From positions 186,001 to 250,000 of the forward strand of contig NZ_CP014579.1 in assembly GCF_001634365.1 (NCBI RefSeq): a stretch of DNA of 64,000 nucleotides, written 5' to 3'. Below, piece after piece: positions 17,913 to 26,428 of the stretch (positions are counted from its first letter, which is position 1; every line of letters starts with the position of its first letter). Below the pieces are notes generated by a model, which did no database searches, was not told where the DNA came from, and saw nothing but the letters and a program-made list of their open reading frames with translations. The stretch is from Paraburkholderia phytofirmans OLGA172. GTDB taxonomy: Bacteria; Pseudomonadota; Gammaproteobacteria; Burkholderiales; Burkholderiaceae. Both the position numbers and the translations under genes were made by a program.

Positions 17913-18122
17913 TTATCATACTGTACGCCAGTGTTCTGAAAACGGCCGCAACTCTTTAATCAGACAGCTTGCGATCTCGCTACGGCGGAAACCATGAGAA
18001 GGGTGGATAGCGCGCAACAATCGGTGCCAGTCATGGAGGTGACCAGACCGACTGGACTACGCGGAGGCTAGTGGCAGGGCGCCGTATGGCGCCTTCCTTC
18101 CGTCACCTGAACCCGAGAGAAT

Positions 18123-19310
18123 CTAGAACCTGTGTCTTATACCGATTCTCGCGGTAGACTGATTTTTGCCGCTCGAAGGTGTGAGCGTTGTGAGGTCTGC
18201 TACGGCCGGCCCGCCGGTCGACGCGGTTCCGCTCGCATGCTGAAAAGCGGCTATTGTGTAGAGGTCCGTGCGTTTTGACAGGAAATAGTCAGCTCCGATT
18301 GAGGCGGTCTGATACGTTGCTCCATTCGAAGTTCCGGTCGCGTTCTGGCGTAGATAATCGTACGCTACTCCGATCGAAAGGTCTGCCGCAGCCAGGTATC
18401 GAAGATTACCTTCAATACTGTTGAAGGTCACAGAGCCTCGATATCCCTTGGGGTTTGGACCTGCACTTGTGTCCCCAAGTCCGGAAAGCCTGACATTTGA
18501 GAATGCGCCGCCAATTGTGACATTGCTGACGTTATAGGCCGCGCCAAGAGCTAGGTTCTGGTAGCTGTGCGCCGAGAGAAAACCAGCAATGACCGGCGAT
18601 GGATTGTTTGCTGTGGCCGCTGACGGCGTGCCTGTCGTGCTGTTTCCAAAGAAGCTCAGATTTGGCTGCCGCACATTGAGGTACGCTGCGCCGACAGACA
18701 GTGGGCCGCGCGAGAATCCGGCTCCAAGAGACCAGATCTGATTTCGTGTTACGTCTCCCGCAACACCTCCGAAGCTATACATACCGCCAAAGCGGAACCC
18801 GTTGATGACGCGGCTGGCGTATTTGATTGCGTTATTCGTTCGATAGGAATTGACCAGGTTGTCGAGGTCGCCGCCGTGAGCCATCGTAATACCCGCCCAC
18901 TGGGTGGCTGATACAAACGAGCCGACATAGTCGACAACGGAGTCGTATTGACGACCAAAGGTTACCGTCCCAACCGGATTGGACAGACCAACATAGACCT
19001 GGCGGCCGAACTCAAGCCCACCTTGGGAAAACTTTCCGGACGTCGGATCGAATCCGTTTTCAAGCACAAACACGGCTTTCGACCCGCCTCCGAGATCTTC
19101 GGTGCCTCGAAGACCCCAGCGGCTCGGCTGAAGTCCGTTGGCTTGCAACGCTACCTGGGAGTGCCCCGCCCCGGCCGCCGTGTGCACACTGTTGACCCAA
19201 CTAACTGCCTCGTCAATGATCCCATACAGAGTCACGCTGCTTTGTGCAAACACCGAGCCAGTTGCCAGCGAGATTGCGGTACCGACACCTACATAGATGG
19301 CTTTTTTCAT
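18123..19310 (-). CDS. trimeric porin
   Basis: A 395-residue general porin. Signal peptide 1-22 (MKKAIYVGVGTA then a hydrophobic stretch, cut at VFA/QS) precedes SSVTLYGIIDEAVSW. Repeated barrel motifs include GRQVYVGLSNPVGTVTFGRQ and the C-terminus ends IGIRHRF with the obligate Phe. GAGGAG precedes the ATG. It is on the same strand as the amidohydrolase operon but separated by 190 AT-rich bases, so it probably has its own promoter. Compared with the other porins here it has longer Asn/Ser/Ala-rich external loops (FGNSTTGTPSAATANNPS). Confidence 0.93.
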   Translation of the reverse strand: MKKAIYVGVGTAISLATGSVFAQSSVTLYGIIDEAVSWVNSVHTAAGAGHSQVALQANGLQPSRWGLRGTEDLGGGSKAVFVLENGFDPTSGKFSQGGLEFGRQVYVGLSNPVGTVTFGRQYDSVVDYVGSFVSATQWAGITMAHGGDLDNLVNSYRTNNAIKYASRVINGFRFGGMYSFGGVAGDVTRNQIWSLGAGFSRGPLSVGAAYLNVRQPNLSFFGNSTTGTPSAATANNPSPVIAGFLSAHSYQNLALGAAYNVSNVTIGGAFSNVRLSGLGDTSAGPNPKGYRGSVTFNSIEGNLRYLAAADLSIGVAYDYLRQNATGTSNGATYQTASIGADYFLSKRTDLYTIAAFQHASGTASTGGPAVADLTTLTPSSGKNQSTARIGIRHRF

Positions 19311-19502
19311 GGTCTCCTCGCCCGTCGCGAAATCGTTACTGTGTTTCTCATCCTTGAGTGCCCACGAGTGAGATGGATTAGTAGCTCAGGCGCCAGGCAA
19401 TTCGTAACAGTAGGACTGCGAACAATACGAATTGTGAATTTATAATGTAAAACGACTTGATCGGCGGCTACCGAGTGACGGCCGATGAAAATCGGACAAG
19501 GG

Positions 19503-20372
19503 CTAGAAGCCGTATAGCGTTGCCGGGTTGCCAACTAGAATGCGATGGCGCTGTGTCTCATCCGGAATCCACGCCATTAACTGATCCAGCAGGTCTGTGG
19601 TGTTGGGCATAGATCCCTTGAATGCCACGTGAGGCCAGTCGCTGCCCCATACAAGACGGTCGGGATTTGCCGCAACGAGTTTTTCAACGAACGGCATCAT
19701 GTCTTCATAGGGAGGAGCCTTGGATACGCGGTACGCGCCGGAGAGCTTTACCCAGCATCGCCCGGTTTCCAATAGCCGCAACAGAGCAGCGAAGCCGCGC
19801 TGTTCAAGGCCGCCGGCGGGGTGAATTGATCCGATATGGTCGATAACAAGATCTGTGGCCAAGTTCTCGAGGGCTTTTTCCATCTCGACGAGTGCGTTGC
19901 CACTGCCGTCATTCATCACATGGAGCTGGACATGCCAGCCGAACTCCGCAATGCGCTTCGCCAGTTCAGGCATCTCCGCGATGGGCGCCGCGCCCGCGTG
20001 TCCGATGGTGTATCGGACGCCTCGAACTCCCGCTTTGTGCATACGGTCGAGTTCAGTCGGGCTCACGTCTGAGCGCAGGGACGCAATCATGCGCGCGGGC
20101 CGCCCAACTTCCTTCAGCGCAGTCAGATGCCTGCTATTGTCTGTTCCATATCCGCTGGGTTGAACCAGTACAACTCGTTGGATTCCAAGCATATCCAGCA
20201 AGTCGGAGAGTGAGGACGGCAGTGCCTCGGGAACGTCGAACGCCCGAGTGGCTGCGACTGGGAACGCATTGTTTGGGCCGTAGACGTGAACATGACAATC
20301 GGTGGCGCCGGCTGGGCACAAAAGGGCGGGTCGGCGAGGATTCGCGTTTGGTGGTTGGCACAGTTCGATCAT
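19503..20372 (-). CDS. amidohydrolase family protein (2-pyrone-4,6-dicarboxylate lactonase-like)
   Basis: A 289-residue TIM-barrel hydrolase of the amidohydrolase-2 family, which includes LigI (PDC lactonase), gamma-lactonases and decarboxylases. The first-strand motif DCHVHVYGP gives the metal/substrate histidines; QLHVMND, VIDHIGSIHP and GSDWPHVAF give the later barrel residues, with the catalytic Asp in the last. The early VQPSGYGTDN loop is typical of LigI-like enzymes. It is the last gene of the minus-strand operon that starts at 23667, 111 bases after the cupin gene. A lactone or carboxylated ring-derived acid is a likely substrate, but this is inference. Confidence 0.82.
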   Translation of the reverse strand: MIELCQPPNANPRRPALLCPAGATDCHVHVYGPNNAFPVAATRAFDVPEALPSSLSDLLDMLGIQRVVLVQPSGYGTDNSRHLTALKEVGRPARMIASLRSDVSPTELDRMHKAGVRGVRYTIGHAGAAPIAEMPELAKRIAEFGWHVQLHVMNDGSGNALVEMEKALENLATDLVIDHIGSIHPAGGLEQRGFAALLRLLETGRCWVKLSGAYRVSKAPPYEDMMPFVEKLVAANPDRLVWGSDWPHVAFKGSMPNTTDLLDQLMAWIPDETQRHRILVGNPATLYGF

Positions 20373-20483
20373 ATGAGTTCCATTTCAATCGTTGCCCGCA
20401 TCTTGGTTTCAAGCGTGCTGGCATATTTCACGGGTCAATGTCGGGTTGTGGGTTGGCGTCTTCCCGCAGACCCGCGCAGCTGG

Positions 20484-21005
20484 TTATTCGAACCAGAGAT
20501 CTTGCTCGAGGATTACCGGGACTTCTTTGTTCTTTTCGGAAAAACCGTCAAATGGTGCGCCGTGTTCGTCGACACGAGCTAGCACGTCTGTCGACGGATC
20601 AATCGCCGCGCCGACTCTCAGCATGACCAACTGCTCACCCTCGTTTGCGTGGAACGAATAAAGAGCGCCACACGGAATCAGGACACAGTCATTTTTTTCG
20701 ACAATACGTTCTTCACCGCGAGGACCAAAAAAAGTAGCACCGCCCTGAAGCACCACGAACAGGTGGTCTTCGTTCGAGTGAGCGTGAATCTCGTTTTCGC
20801 CGCCGCTCGCGTACGTTTTGAGAACGACGTTCATCTGGGTTGACGCGCCGAGAACCTGATTAGTCCGCCCCTGTTTTGGCAATCGTGCCCGCATATGGAA
20901 AAAACTTGGAGTCTTGCGCTGTGCCATCTGGGCGATCGCGTCGCGCCACTCCTTTCCGCTGTTTGCAATTGGAGCAACTTCGCGTTCTGCTATCGTTGAC
21001 TGCAT
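20484..21005 (-). CDS. cupin-domain protein
   Basis: A 173-residue single-cupin protein. The cupin motif 1 reads EIHAHSNEDHLFVVLQG (two His, Glu, later His) and motif 2 PCGALYSFHANEG, so the metal site seems intact and an enzyme (isomerase or dioxygenase) or binding role is possible. I start at ATG 21005, which has GGAGG seven bases upstream; the frame stays open to 21236 but that part overlaps the preceding gene and is arginine-rich without conservation. It lies between the maleate isomerase-like and amidohydrolase genes, so it probably acts on the same substrate series. Confidence 0.8.
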   Translation of the reverse strand: MQSTIAEREVAPIANSGKEWRDAIAQMAQRKTPSFFHMRARLPKQGRTNQVLGASTQMNVVLKTYASGGENEIHAHSNEDHLFVVLQGGATFFGPRGEERIVEKNDCVLIPCGALYSFHANEGEQLVMLRVGAAIDPSTDVLARVDEHGAPFDGFSEKNKEVPVILEQDLWFE

Positions 21006-21079
21006 GATGCCTCCATCTATGGATTTATATGAAATCGGCGCATCGAAATGGCTGCTGGAATGACGCGCCGAAGGTTGGG

Positions 21080-21805
21080 CTAAATCGTGAACAGCTTTCC
21101 AGCACCAGTTATTTTTTCGTCGACGCCAACATTTCGAAGTGCGTGCCAGGCCATCGTCTGGTTGCTTGTCAGCACGGGTCGGCCCAGTTCGCGTTCTAGT
21201 TCGTCGACGACTTCGATGGACCGTATTGCAGTGCAACTCAGGAAGTAGGCGTCCGCGTCGTCACGTCTGGCTGTCCTCGCAAGATCGAGCCAAACTTCGG
21301 GCGCCACGGCGTGCATTTCCTGGGGCCCTTGAATACCCAATCCGTGAAATTCGAGAACCTCGATTTGGTGGTGGGCCAGAAAGTTGATCTCCCTCCTGTT
21401 GATTTCGTCGATGTAGGGACTCAGCAATACGATTTTTTTTGCCCGAAAGTTCTTGAAAGCCGAGATCAGGGATTTCGCCGTTGTTATCGCAGGTATGCCT
21501 GTCGCACGTTCGATTCGCTCACAAAGGCGGGAATCCATTTCCGGCTCCCAGGTTGAAACCGCCGTGCAATGAAAGACGATGAGATTCGGTTGCGTGTCTT
21601 TTAGAAGCAAAGCCCCCTGTTCGACTTCTGATGCCATGCTTAGCAGTTGACTGCTTCCGCTTCCCGTAAGAGGTAGACGTGTGGTATGGAGGGACACACC
21701 CGACGGCATGAGCGATGTGAGTTCAGCCTCGGCCGCGATGTTTCCGGACGGAAGCAGCACCCCGAGACGGGCACGCAGCCCATAGTTAGCTGTTCGACGG
21801 TGCAT
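21080..21805 (-). CDS. maleate isomerase / Asp-Glu racemase superfamily protein
   Basis: A 241-residue member of the family containing maleate cis-trans isomerase and arylmalonate decarboxylase. The two active-site cysteines are Cys80 (FHCTAVS) and Cys191 (LSCTAIRS); LGVLLPSGNIAAEAEL near the N-terminus binds the substrate carboxylate in such enzymes. SNQTMAWHALR near the end is also characteristic. With both cysteines, isomerase or racemase activity is more likely than decarboxylase (which keeps one). Its ATG directly abuts the symporter stop (TGAATG), so they are co-translated. Confidence 0.83.
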   Translation of the reverse strand: MHRRTANYGLRARLGVLLPSGNIAAEAELTSLMPSGVSLHTTRLPLTGSGSSQLLSMASEVEQGALLLKDTQPNLIVFHCTAVSTWEPEMDSRLCERIERATGIPAITTAKSLISAFKNFRAKKIVLLSPYIDEINRREINFLAHHQIEVLEFHGLGIQGPQEMHAVAPEVWLDLARTARRDDADAYFLSCTAIRSIEVVDELERELGRPVLTSNQTMAWHALRNVGVDEKITGAGKLFTI

Positions 21806-23353
21806 TCAGAGCCCCTGTGCGCCGAGAAGAATGCGTTGCTCAATCTCCTGATAGCGCGCTGGGTCCTGGACTCGTCGGCTAAGTAGCGACGCAACAATGC
21901 TGACCGCGAAGCTCAACGGAACGCAGAAAATCGCCGGATTTCGAAGAGGCAAGAGTGCGGAATGATGCTTCAGGACATCGACCTGTATCGTCGGCGAGAA
22001 GTAGATGAACAGCAGACTTGAGATCAGGCCCACCATCATTCCCCATACAGCGCCGGTGACTGTGTAGCGCTTCCAGTAGATAGCCAGAAAAATCGCGGGG
22101 AAATTTGCTCCTGCCGCGACGGCTGTCGCAAGCCCAACGAGAAACGCAACATTTTGACCTCTGAGTATCAGCCCTAAGATGATGGCAATTACCGTGAGTG
22201 CTACAGTCGCTACGCGAGCGACAAACATGGTTTGTCTCTGGGTTGCTTTGCCGCGTTTTATGACGGCGTCAAAAAGGTCGTGAGAAACAGTCGTTGCACC
22301 GGTGATTAGCAGCCCGGAAACAACCGCGAGGATAGTGGCAAATGACACCGCCGATACGAAGCCGAGGAACGAAACTCCTCCCAGCTTCTCAGCAAGCAGC
22401 GGAATTGCCATGTTTCCGCCTTTATCCATCGCAGCAATCGCCGATTGACCCACGAGTTGCATCGCGGCAAATCCAAGGATGAAGGTCAACATCAGGAAGA
22501 TGCTGATGATCGTTGTGGCGACGACGAGAGACTTTCGGGCAGCGCGACCGTCAGCAACGGTGAAGAATCTCATCAAAACGTGAGGAAGACTTGCCACGCC
22601 AAGGGAGAGCGCGAGGCTAACCGAGATTCCGTCAACGGGATTCGAGATAAGTTTGCCGGGCGACAGGACGGCGGGGCCATGCGCAGCGCTCGCAGCTGCC
22701 AGAAGATTCACGGGATTGAACCCGAAGTGTGCGAGCGACATGTAGGTCATCACAATCGCTGCGAGAGACATCAACGCTGCCTTGATAATCTGTACCCAGG
22801 TGGTTGCAAGCATGCCACCGAAGATCACGTAGACAAGCATGAATGCGCCGATGATCCATATCGCGACTTCGTATTCCATGCCAAACAGAAGGTGAACCAA
22901 CTCGCCGGCGCCGACCATCTGCATCACCAGGTAGCAGACAGTAATCCCGAGGGTCGTAATGCCGGTGACGATTCTGATGTTCGGAGAGTTGAGTCGATAG
23001 GCCAGTACGTCGCCAAACGAGTATTTACCAAGATTTCTAAGTGGTTCACCGAACAGGAAGAGCATGATCGGCCAGCCGATGATGCCGCCAATCGCGTAAA
23101 TTAGACCATCAAAGCCGACCAATGAAACAAGCCCCGAAATACCGAGAAAGCCCGCTGCGGCCACGAAGTCACCCGCTAGGGCAACCCCGTTCTGCATTGG
23201 GCCGATGCTACGGCCAGCGGCGAAGAACTGTTCTGCCGTCTTCGTGCGGCGAGCTGCCCACCAGGTTATAACGAGTGTCGACAGGAGAAACACGACGAAG
23301 AAAAGTACGGATGCGAAGTTGGCGTGCCCTGCGCCTGAGTTGAGTACTGTCAT
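21806..23353 (-). CDS. sodium:solute symporter (ActP-like)
   Basis: A 515-residue transporter of the SSS family with about 13 membrane segments. Motifs include AAGRSIGPMQNGVALAGDF, which matches the substrate/sodium region of acetate permease ActP, and GDVLAYRL. It pairs with the DUF485 protein encoded just before it, overlapping as ATGA, exactly as actP pairs with yjcH. ATG 23353 is chosen; the frame is open another 20 codons within the DUF485 gene. The likely cargo is a small monocarboxylate or the organic acid handled by the downstream isomerase, cupin and amidohydrolase. Confidence 0.9.
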   Translation of the reverse strand: MTVLNSGAGHANFASVLFFVVFLLSTLVITWWAARRTKTAEQFFAAGRSIGPMQNGVALAGDFVAAAGFLGISGLVSLVGFDGLIYAIGGIIGWPIMLFLFGEPLRNLGKYSFGDVLAYRLNSPNIRIVTGITTLGITVCYLVMQMVGAGELVHLLFGMEYEVAIWIIGAFMLVYVIFGGMLATTWVQIIKAALMSLAAIVMTYMSLAHFGFNPVNLLAAASAAHGPAVLSPGKLISNPVDGISVSLALSLGVASLPHVLMRFFTVADGRAARKSLVVATTIISIFLMLTFILGFAAMQLVGQSAIAAMDKGGNMAIPLLAEKLGGVSFLGFVSAVSFATILAVVSGLLITGATTVSHDLFDAVIKRGKATQRQTMFVARVATVALTVIAIILGLILRGQNVAFLVGLATAVAAGANFPAIFLAIYWKRYTVTGAVWGMMVGLISSLLFIYFSPTIQVDVLKHHSALLPLRNPAIFCVPLSFAVSIVASLLSRRVQDPARYQEIEQRILLGAQGL

Positions 23354-23667
23354 TGCGTGGCTCCCGAATCGCGCAGGCGACGCAGAGATTCGTCGTGAAC
23401 GCGGTTCACCCACACGACGAATCCGAACGTGAGCGAAAGAGTGAAAACCACCATGGAAATCCCCAATACGATCGCCAGCGATATTCCAGGCGCCAGCACC
23501 GTCGCCAGTTGAGTCTTGCAGAATGAGACCAGAAGTACGAATCCCATATAAGTCAGAAGCAATGCGGCGGTTATCGTGAGGGATATCCGTTGTCTGCGAA
23601 CGGCAACTGAGCGCAGAGTCTCCACTTTCGGGGGCGAGACGTCGACTGACGACGAGGCCAATTGCAT
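23350..23667 (-). CDS. DUF485 membrane protein (YjcH-like)
   Basis: A 105-residue protein with two hydrophobic segments (about 29-50 and 60-88) of the DUF485 family, which accompanies ActP-type symporters in many bacteria; its exact job is not settled. The pattern RRQRISLTITAALLLTYMGF and the C-terminal VHDESLRRLRD fit. AAGGAGAC stands before the ATG. It is the first gene of the five-gene operon and lies opposite the IclR regulator across a 312-base promoter region. Confidence 0.88.
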   Translation of the reverse strand: MQLASSSVDVSPPKVETLRSVAVRRQRISLTITAALLLTYMGFVLLVSFCKTQLATVLAPGISLAIVLGISMVVFTLSLTFGFVVWVNRVHDESLRRLRDSGATQ

Positions 23668-23979
23668 GAAATGTCTCCTTTAGTCATTTTGAATGTCTGC
23701 AAGACACGGAATCCGTCTGGGCGAATTTCTGGATTGACAATCACGTTTGCGCTACGTTTGTTGCGCGCGTGTGCTTGTGGGTCACACGAAACAACCGGGC
23801 CGTGCAACGCTCGTGACGACGGAATTATTCTTGCACCCCAAAGCGATGGAACTCCAGAAAAACCGTCGTGTTGCGCTATTTGCAATGATTAGAGATTCTT
23901 TGAAATAAGACCGCTTTTCCAATATAACTATGCTTGTGCAGTCTGCCCCCGAAGACGTATTGCTGTATTTGCAAATCAC
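23668..23979. promoter_or_regulatory. divergent promoter region, IclR versus symporter operon
   Basis: No gene. Contains the perfect palindrome ATTTGCAAAT at 23967-23976, directly before the IclR start, and the partial copy ATTTGCAATG at 23878-23887 about 90 bases away. These repeated half-sites are candidate IclR operators for both promoters. Confidence 0.5.
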
Positions 23980-24753
23980 ATGAAGACGATAGCCACTGCT
24001 CTGCAAATCATCGAGGCCTTCAACGAAGGAACTGGAAATTGTTCAGTGGGTGAGTTGTCTGAGCGATTCGGGCTGCCTCGAAGTCAGGTCTCGCGAATCC
24101 TTAGCACGTTTCGCGATGCTGGATGGCTTGAGCAGGATCCGCGATCGAGGAGTTACTCCGTTGGCTTGTCGGCATTTGTCTTCGGTTCTCGCTTCGTACA
24201 GGCTCACCCTCTCACACGACAGGCGTTGCCAATCCTAAGGGGAGTAGTAGATCGAAGCGGATTTAACGCGACGCTGTCGATTCTTGACCATCTCAAGCCG
24301 CTATATCTGCTTGGTATCGCGGGGTCGGTGCCGGTGGATTTGTCGTCAAATTTAGGCTCCTATTTCCCGTTTCATGCGACGGCTGTTGGCAAGATTCTGG
24401 CGACGTTTTCTGGAAAGGATGTACGGGAGCAACTGCTGGCGAGCGGTCCATTCGAGCGCCTAACGAGTCGAACGGTGACTGATGCTGACCGGATTCGGCG
24501 GGAGTTAGACAACGTATTCCGGAAAGGATACGCAGTGTCCGACGGAGAGCGGGAACCAGGGATAGGCGCCTTGGCGGTTCCGGTGATTGGGCGGTCTGGA
24601 GGCTTGTTGGCGGCGTTAGGCATTGTCTATCCGACCAAAATGGTTTCGGCGGATGATTACGACTATCAGGCTGAGATACTGAAAAGCGGTGCACGCACGC
24701 TTGCTGAGCGAATCGACGGGACACCGTTTTCGGGACGAATCAGGGGCCATTAA
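23980..24753 (+). CDS. IclR-family transcriptional regulator
   Basis: A 257-residue IclR regulator. The N-terminal winged HTH spans about 1-65 (ALQIIEAFNEG, then LSERFGLPRSQVSRILSTF) and the effector-binding GAF-like domain runs from about 80, with HATAVGKILATFS and GIGALAVPVIGRSGGLLAALG as its signatures. It probably represses the divergent symporter-isomerase-amidohydrolase operon and releases on binding the pathway acid. The palindrome immediately before its ATG would allow autoregulation; no strong Shine-Dalgarno is visible. Confidence 0.92.
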   Translation: MKTIATALQIIEAFNEGTGNCSVGELSERFGLPRSQVSRILSTFRDAGWLEQDPRSRSYSVGLSAFVFGSRFVQAHPLTRQALPILRGVVDRSGFNATLSILDHLKPLYLLGIAGSVPVDLSSNLGSYFPFHATAVGKILATFSGKDVREQLLASGPFERLTSRTVTDADRIRRELDNVFRKGYAVSDGEREPGIGALAVPVIGRSGGLLAALGIVYPTKMVSADDYDYQAEILKSGARTLAERIDGTPFSGRIRGH

Positions 24754-24935
24754 GTACCTGTCCCAACGAATGTAGCTATTGTCGTTCGGTTGTCGATTGT
24801 CTCGTTGTCAAATGCTGGCCTTTCTCCGGTTTTTCTGAGCACCGGTGTTTTGCTCGAGCGAGAGGTCCCTATCTGTGTTGAGAACTGAATTCGTTTGCGC
24901 GCTCGCTTGATGCGCGTGCCTATACCGGAGAAAGA

Positions 24936-24962
24936 CCGGAACGAACTGGTATTTCGTTCCGG
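24936..24962. terminator. hairpin between convergent IclR and FAH genes
   Basis: A perfect 10-bp stem (24936-24945 with 24953-24962, loop CTGGTAT) lies in the 249-base gap between convergent genes. It has no T run on either side, so it is a candidate bidirectional, possibly rho-assisted, terminator. The rest of the gap holds a longer-range inverted repeat around CTCCGG but no gene. Confidence 0.45.
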
Positions 24963-25002
24963 TGCCGTCGAAGATTGCGACTCGTTCTGAGAGAAGCCGG
25001 AC

Positions 25003-25968
25003 TTAGACGATGGTCGTTTCCAGTTGTCCCAGACTTTCAATCCAGACTTTCACCACGTCACCACGCTCAAGAAACGTTCCGCTCTCCATGCCAACGCCGG
25101 CCGGTGTTCCGGTAAGAATGACGTCGCCAGGGTACAGCGTAAGGCGGCTGCTGAGATAGGCGATTTGATCCGCGACTGAATAGAGATGGTTGCTGGTATT
25201 CGAATCCTGCTTGAGCTCACCGTTCAACCAAAGCTTGATGTCGAGGTTCTCGGGAGACGCGACGAATTCTGCCGGGGTGAAGTAAGGTCCCAGCGGACAC
25301 GCTCCGGTGAAGCATTTGTGACCAATCCAGTCAAAGAGGAAGGGCGAGGACGCGTCAACCTTGTCACGACGTAAATTGTCGCGCGCTGAAAGATCGTTGG
25401 CAACGCTATACCCGGCAACGTAGCTCAGGGCATCGTCCACGCTGACGTTCTGTGCAGGACGGCCAATGATGACCGCCAGCTCAGCTTCCCAGTCCAGACG
25501 TTGCGTATGGCCGGGATAGGTCACATCTTGCTTGTGACCGGCGAGCGTTGCACGACCGGCTTTGATGAAGTGCCACGGAGGGATGCCTTCCGCGCGGGGA
25601 TCGAGCACAAGGCGCATGTTGAATGCCCGGCCCATCGCTTCGACGTGGTCGCGGTAGTTTGCACCAGCGGCGTATATGATTCCGGGGCGGCTCAGCGGTG
25701 CTGCGAACGACAACTCGTCAGCAACCAACTTGGCATTCGCTCCAATTGAGCTGTCTTTCGAAATTGCTGTCGCAAGCGTTTTCAGTTGTTCGTGAGCTTG
25801 AGGCCACTGCTCCAACGCGTTATCAATGTCGATGTGGCCAACGTCAAAAGAACCAGAATTGAAATTGCTTAGGTCGAGGCGGCCGAAATCAAAATGACCG
25901 CTTTCGATCGCGATGCCTGTGCGGGGTTTGCCGGCAGCGTCGAGATAGCTAAAAAGTTGGTAGCTCAC
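25003..25968 (-). CDS. fumarylacetoacetate hydrolase (FAH) family protein
   Basis: A 321-residue FAH-fold enzyme, a family of C-C hydrolases, decarboxylases and hydratases acting on beta-diketo acids from ring cleavage. The catalytic His region and Mg2+ ligands appear in IIYAAGANYRDHVEAMG, DWEAELAVIIGR and VANDLSARDN; YPGDVILTGTPAGVG near the C-terminus is diagnostic. Start is GTG with AAGGA upstream. It ends the operon that begins at 28573. The gene order VOC dioxygenase - YciI - FAH suggests it hydrolyses that dioxygenase's product. Confidence 0.87.
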   Translation of the reverse strand: MSYQLFSYLDAAGKPRTGIAIESGHFDFGRLDLSNFNSGSFDVGHIDIDNALEQWPQAHEQLKTLATAISKDSSIGANAKLVADELSFAAPLSRPGIIYAAGANYRDHVEAMGRAFNMRLVLDPRAEGIPPWHFIKAGRATLAGHKQDVTYPGHTQRLDWEAELAVIIGRPAQNVSVDDALSYVAGYSVANDLSARDNLRRDKVDASSPFLFDWIGHKCFTGACPLGPYFTPAEFVASPENLDIKLWLNGELKQDSNTSNHLYSVADQIAYLSSRLTLYPGDVILTGTPAGVGMESGTFLERGDVVKVWIESLGQLETTIV

Positions 25969-25978
25969 AGGTCGTCCT

Positions 25979-26344
25979 TCAATAAAGCTTTGATTGCTGA
26001 TTCGATAGGGTGAAGTTGCACGTCAGGCTTCCTTCCATGAGCAGCCATGGTTTGACTTCAACCTCGAATACACCCTCTGCGATAAACGGATCTGTATCAA
26101 TAATTTGCTGCGCACCTGCTGCGCTCGATGCTCGCAGGATCGTCATGCCGCCGTGTTCACCCGGCTGCCCGGGGCCAGTGAAGGGGCCCGAAAGAAAAAT
26201 CTCTCCCCGTCTTTCTGCGCTAATAATCCATTCAATGTGGCGCGGTAGAACTTCTGAGACTCGCGTCAAATCGCGCGGCTTGCGCAAAACTACATACAGG
26301 GTTTTGTTCAACATCCCTTGAAGGACAGAGGAAATATCATTCAT
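25979..26344 (-). CDS. YciI-like protein
   Basis: A 121-residue protein with the dimeric ferredoxin-like fold of the YciI/muconolactone isomerase-like group. RHIEWIISAERRGEIFLSGP carries the conserved His and the Gly-rich turn; DPFIAEGVFEVEVKPW is the usual family end. An internal ATG at 26314 would give the more typical ~110 residues, but its purine tract touches the start codon. Ten bases separate it from the FAH gene. Catalysis on a lactone or enol intermediate is possible but unproven for most members. Confidence 0.75.
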   Translation of the reverse strand: MNDISSVLQGMLNKTLYVVLRKPRDLTRVSEVLPRHIEWIISAERRGEIFLSGPFTGPGQPGEHGGMTILRASSAAGAQQIIDTDPFIAEGVFEVEVKPWLLMEGSLTCNFTLSNQQSKLY

Positions 26345-26428
26345 GAGGAAACCTAACCGGCGTTCGTGAATAAACCCGCCCGCCGGAAATTCGGCGGGCA
26401 GGCGTTCTGCGAATACGTGCTACCGCAA

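Noticed and set aside
21080..21805. Maleylpyruvate isomerase for the gentisate pathway
   Set aside because: The protein is of the maleate isomerase/Asp-Glu racemase fold, not the glutathione-dependent or mycothiol-type maleylpyruvate isomerases, and lies in a different operon.
22445..23104. 219-codon plus-strand frame rich in His, Asp, Glu
   Set aside because: It is antisense to the symporter gene, whose membrane segments explain the complementary charged codons.
24750..25040. 96-codon minus-strand frame after the FAH gene
   Set aside because: It overlaps the FAH C-terminus and the intergenic hairpin, and is Ser/Arg/Thr-rich without structure.
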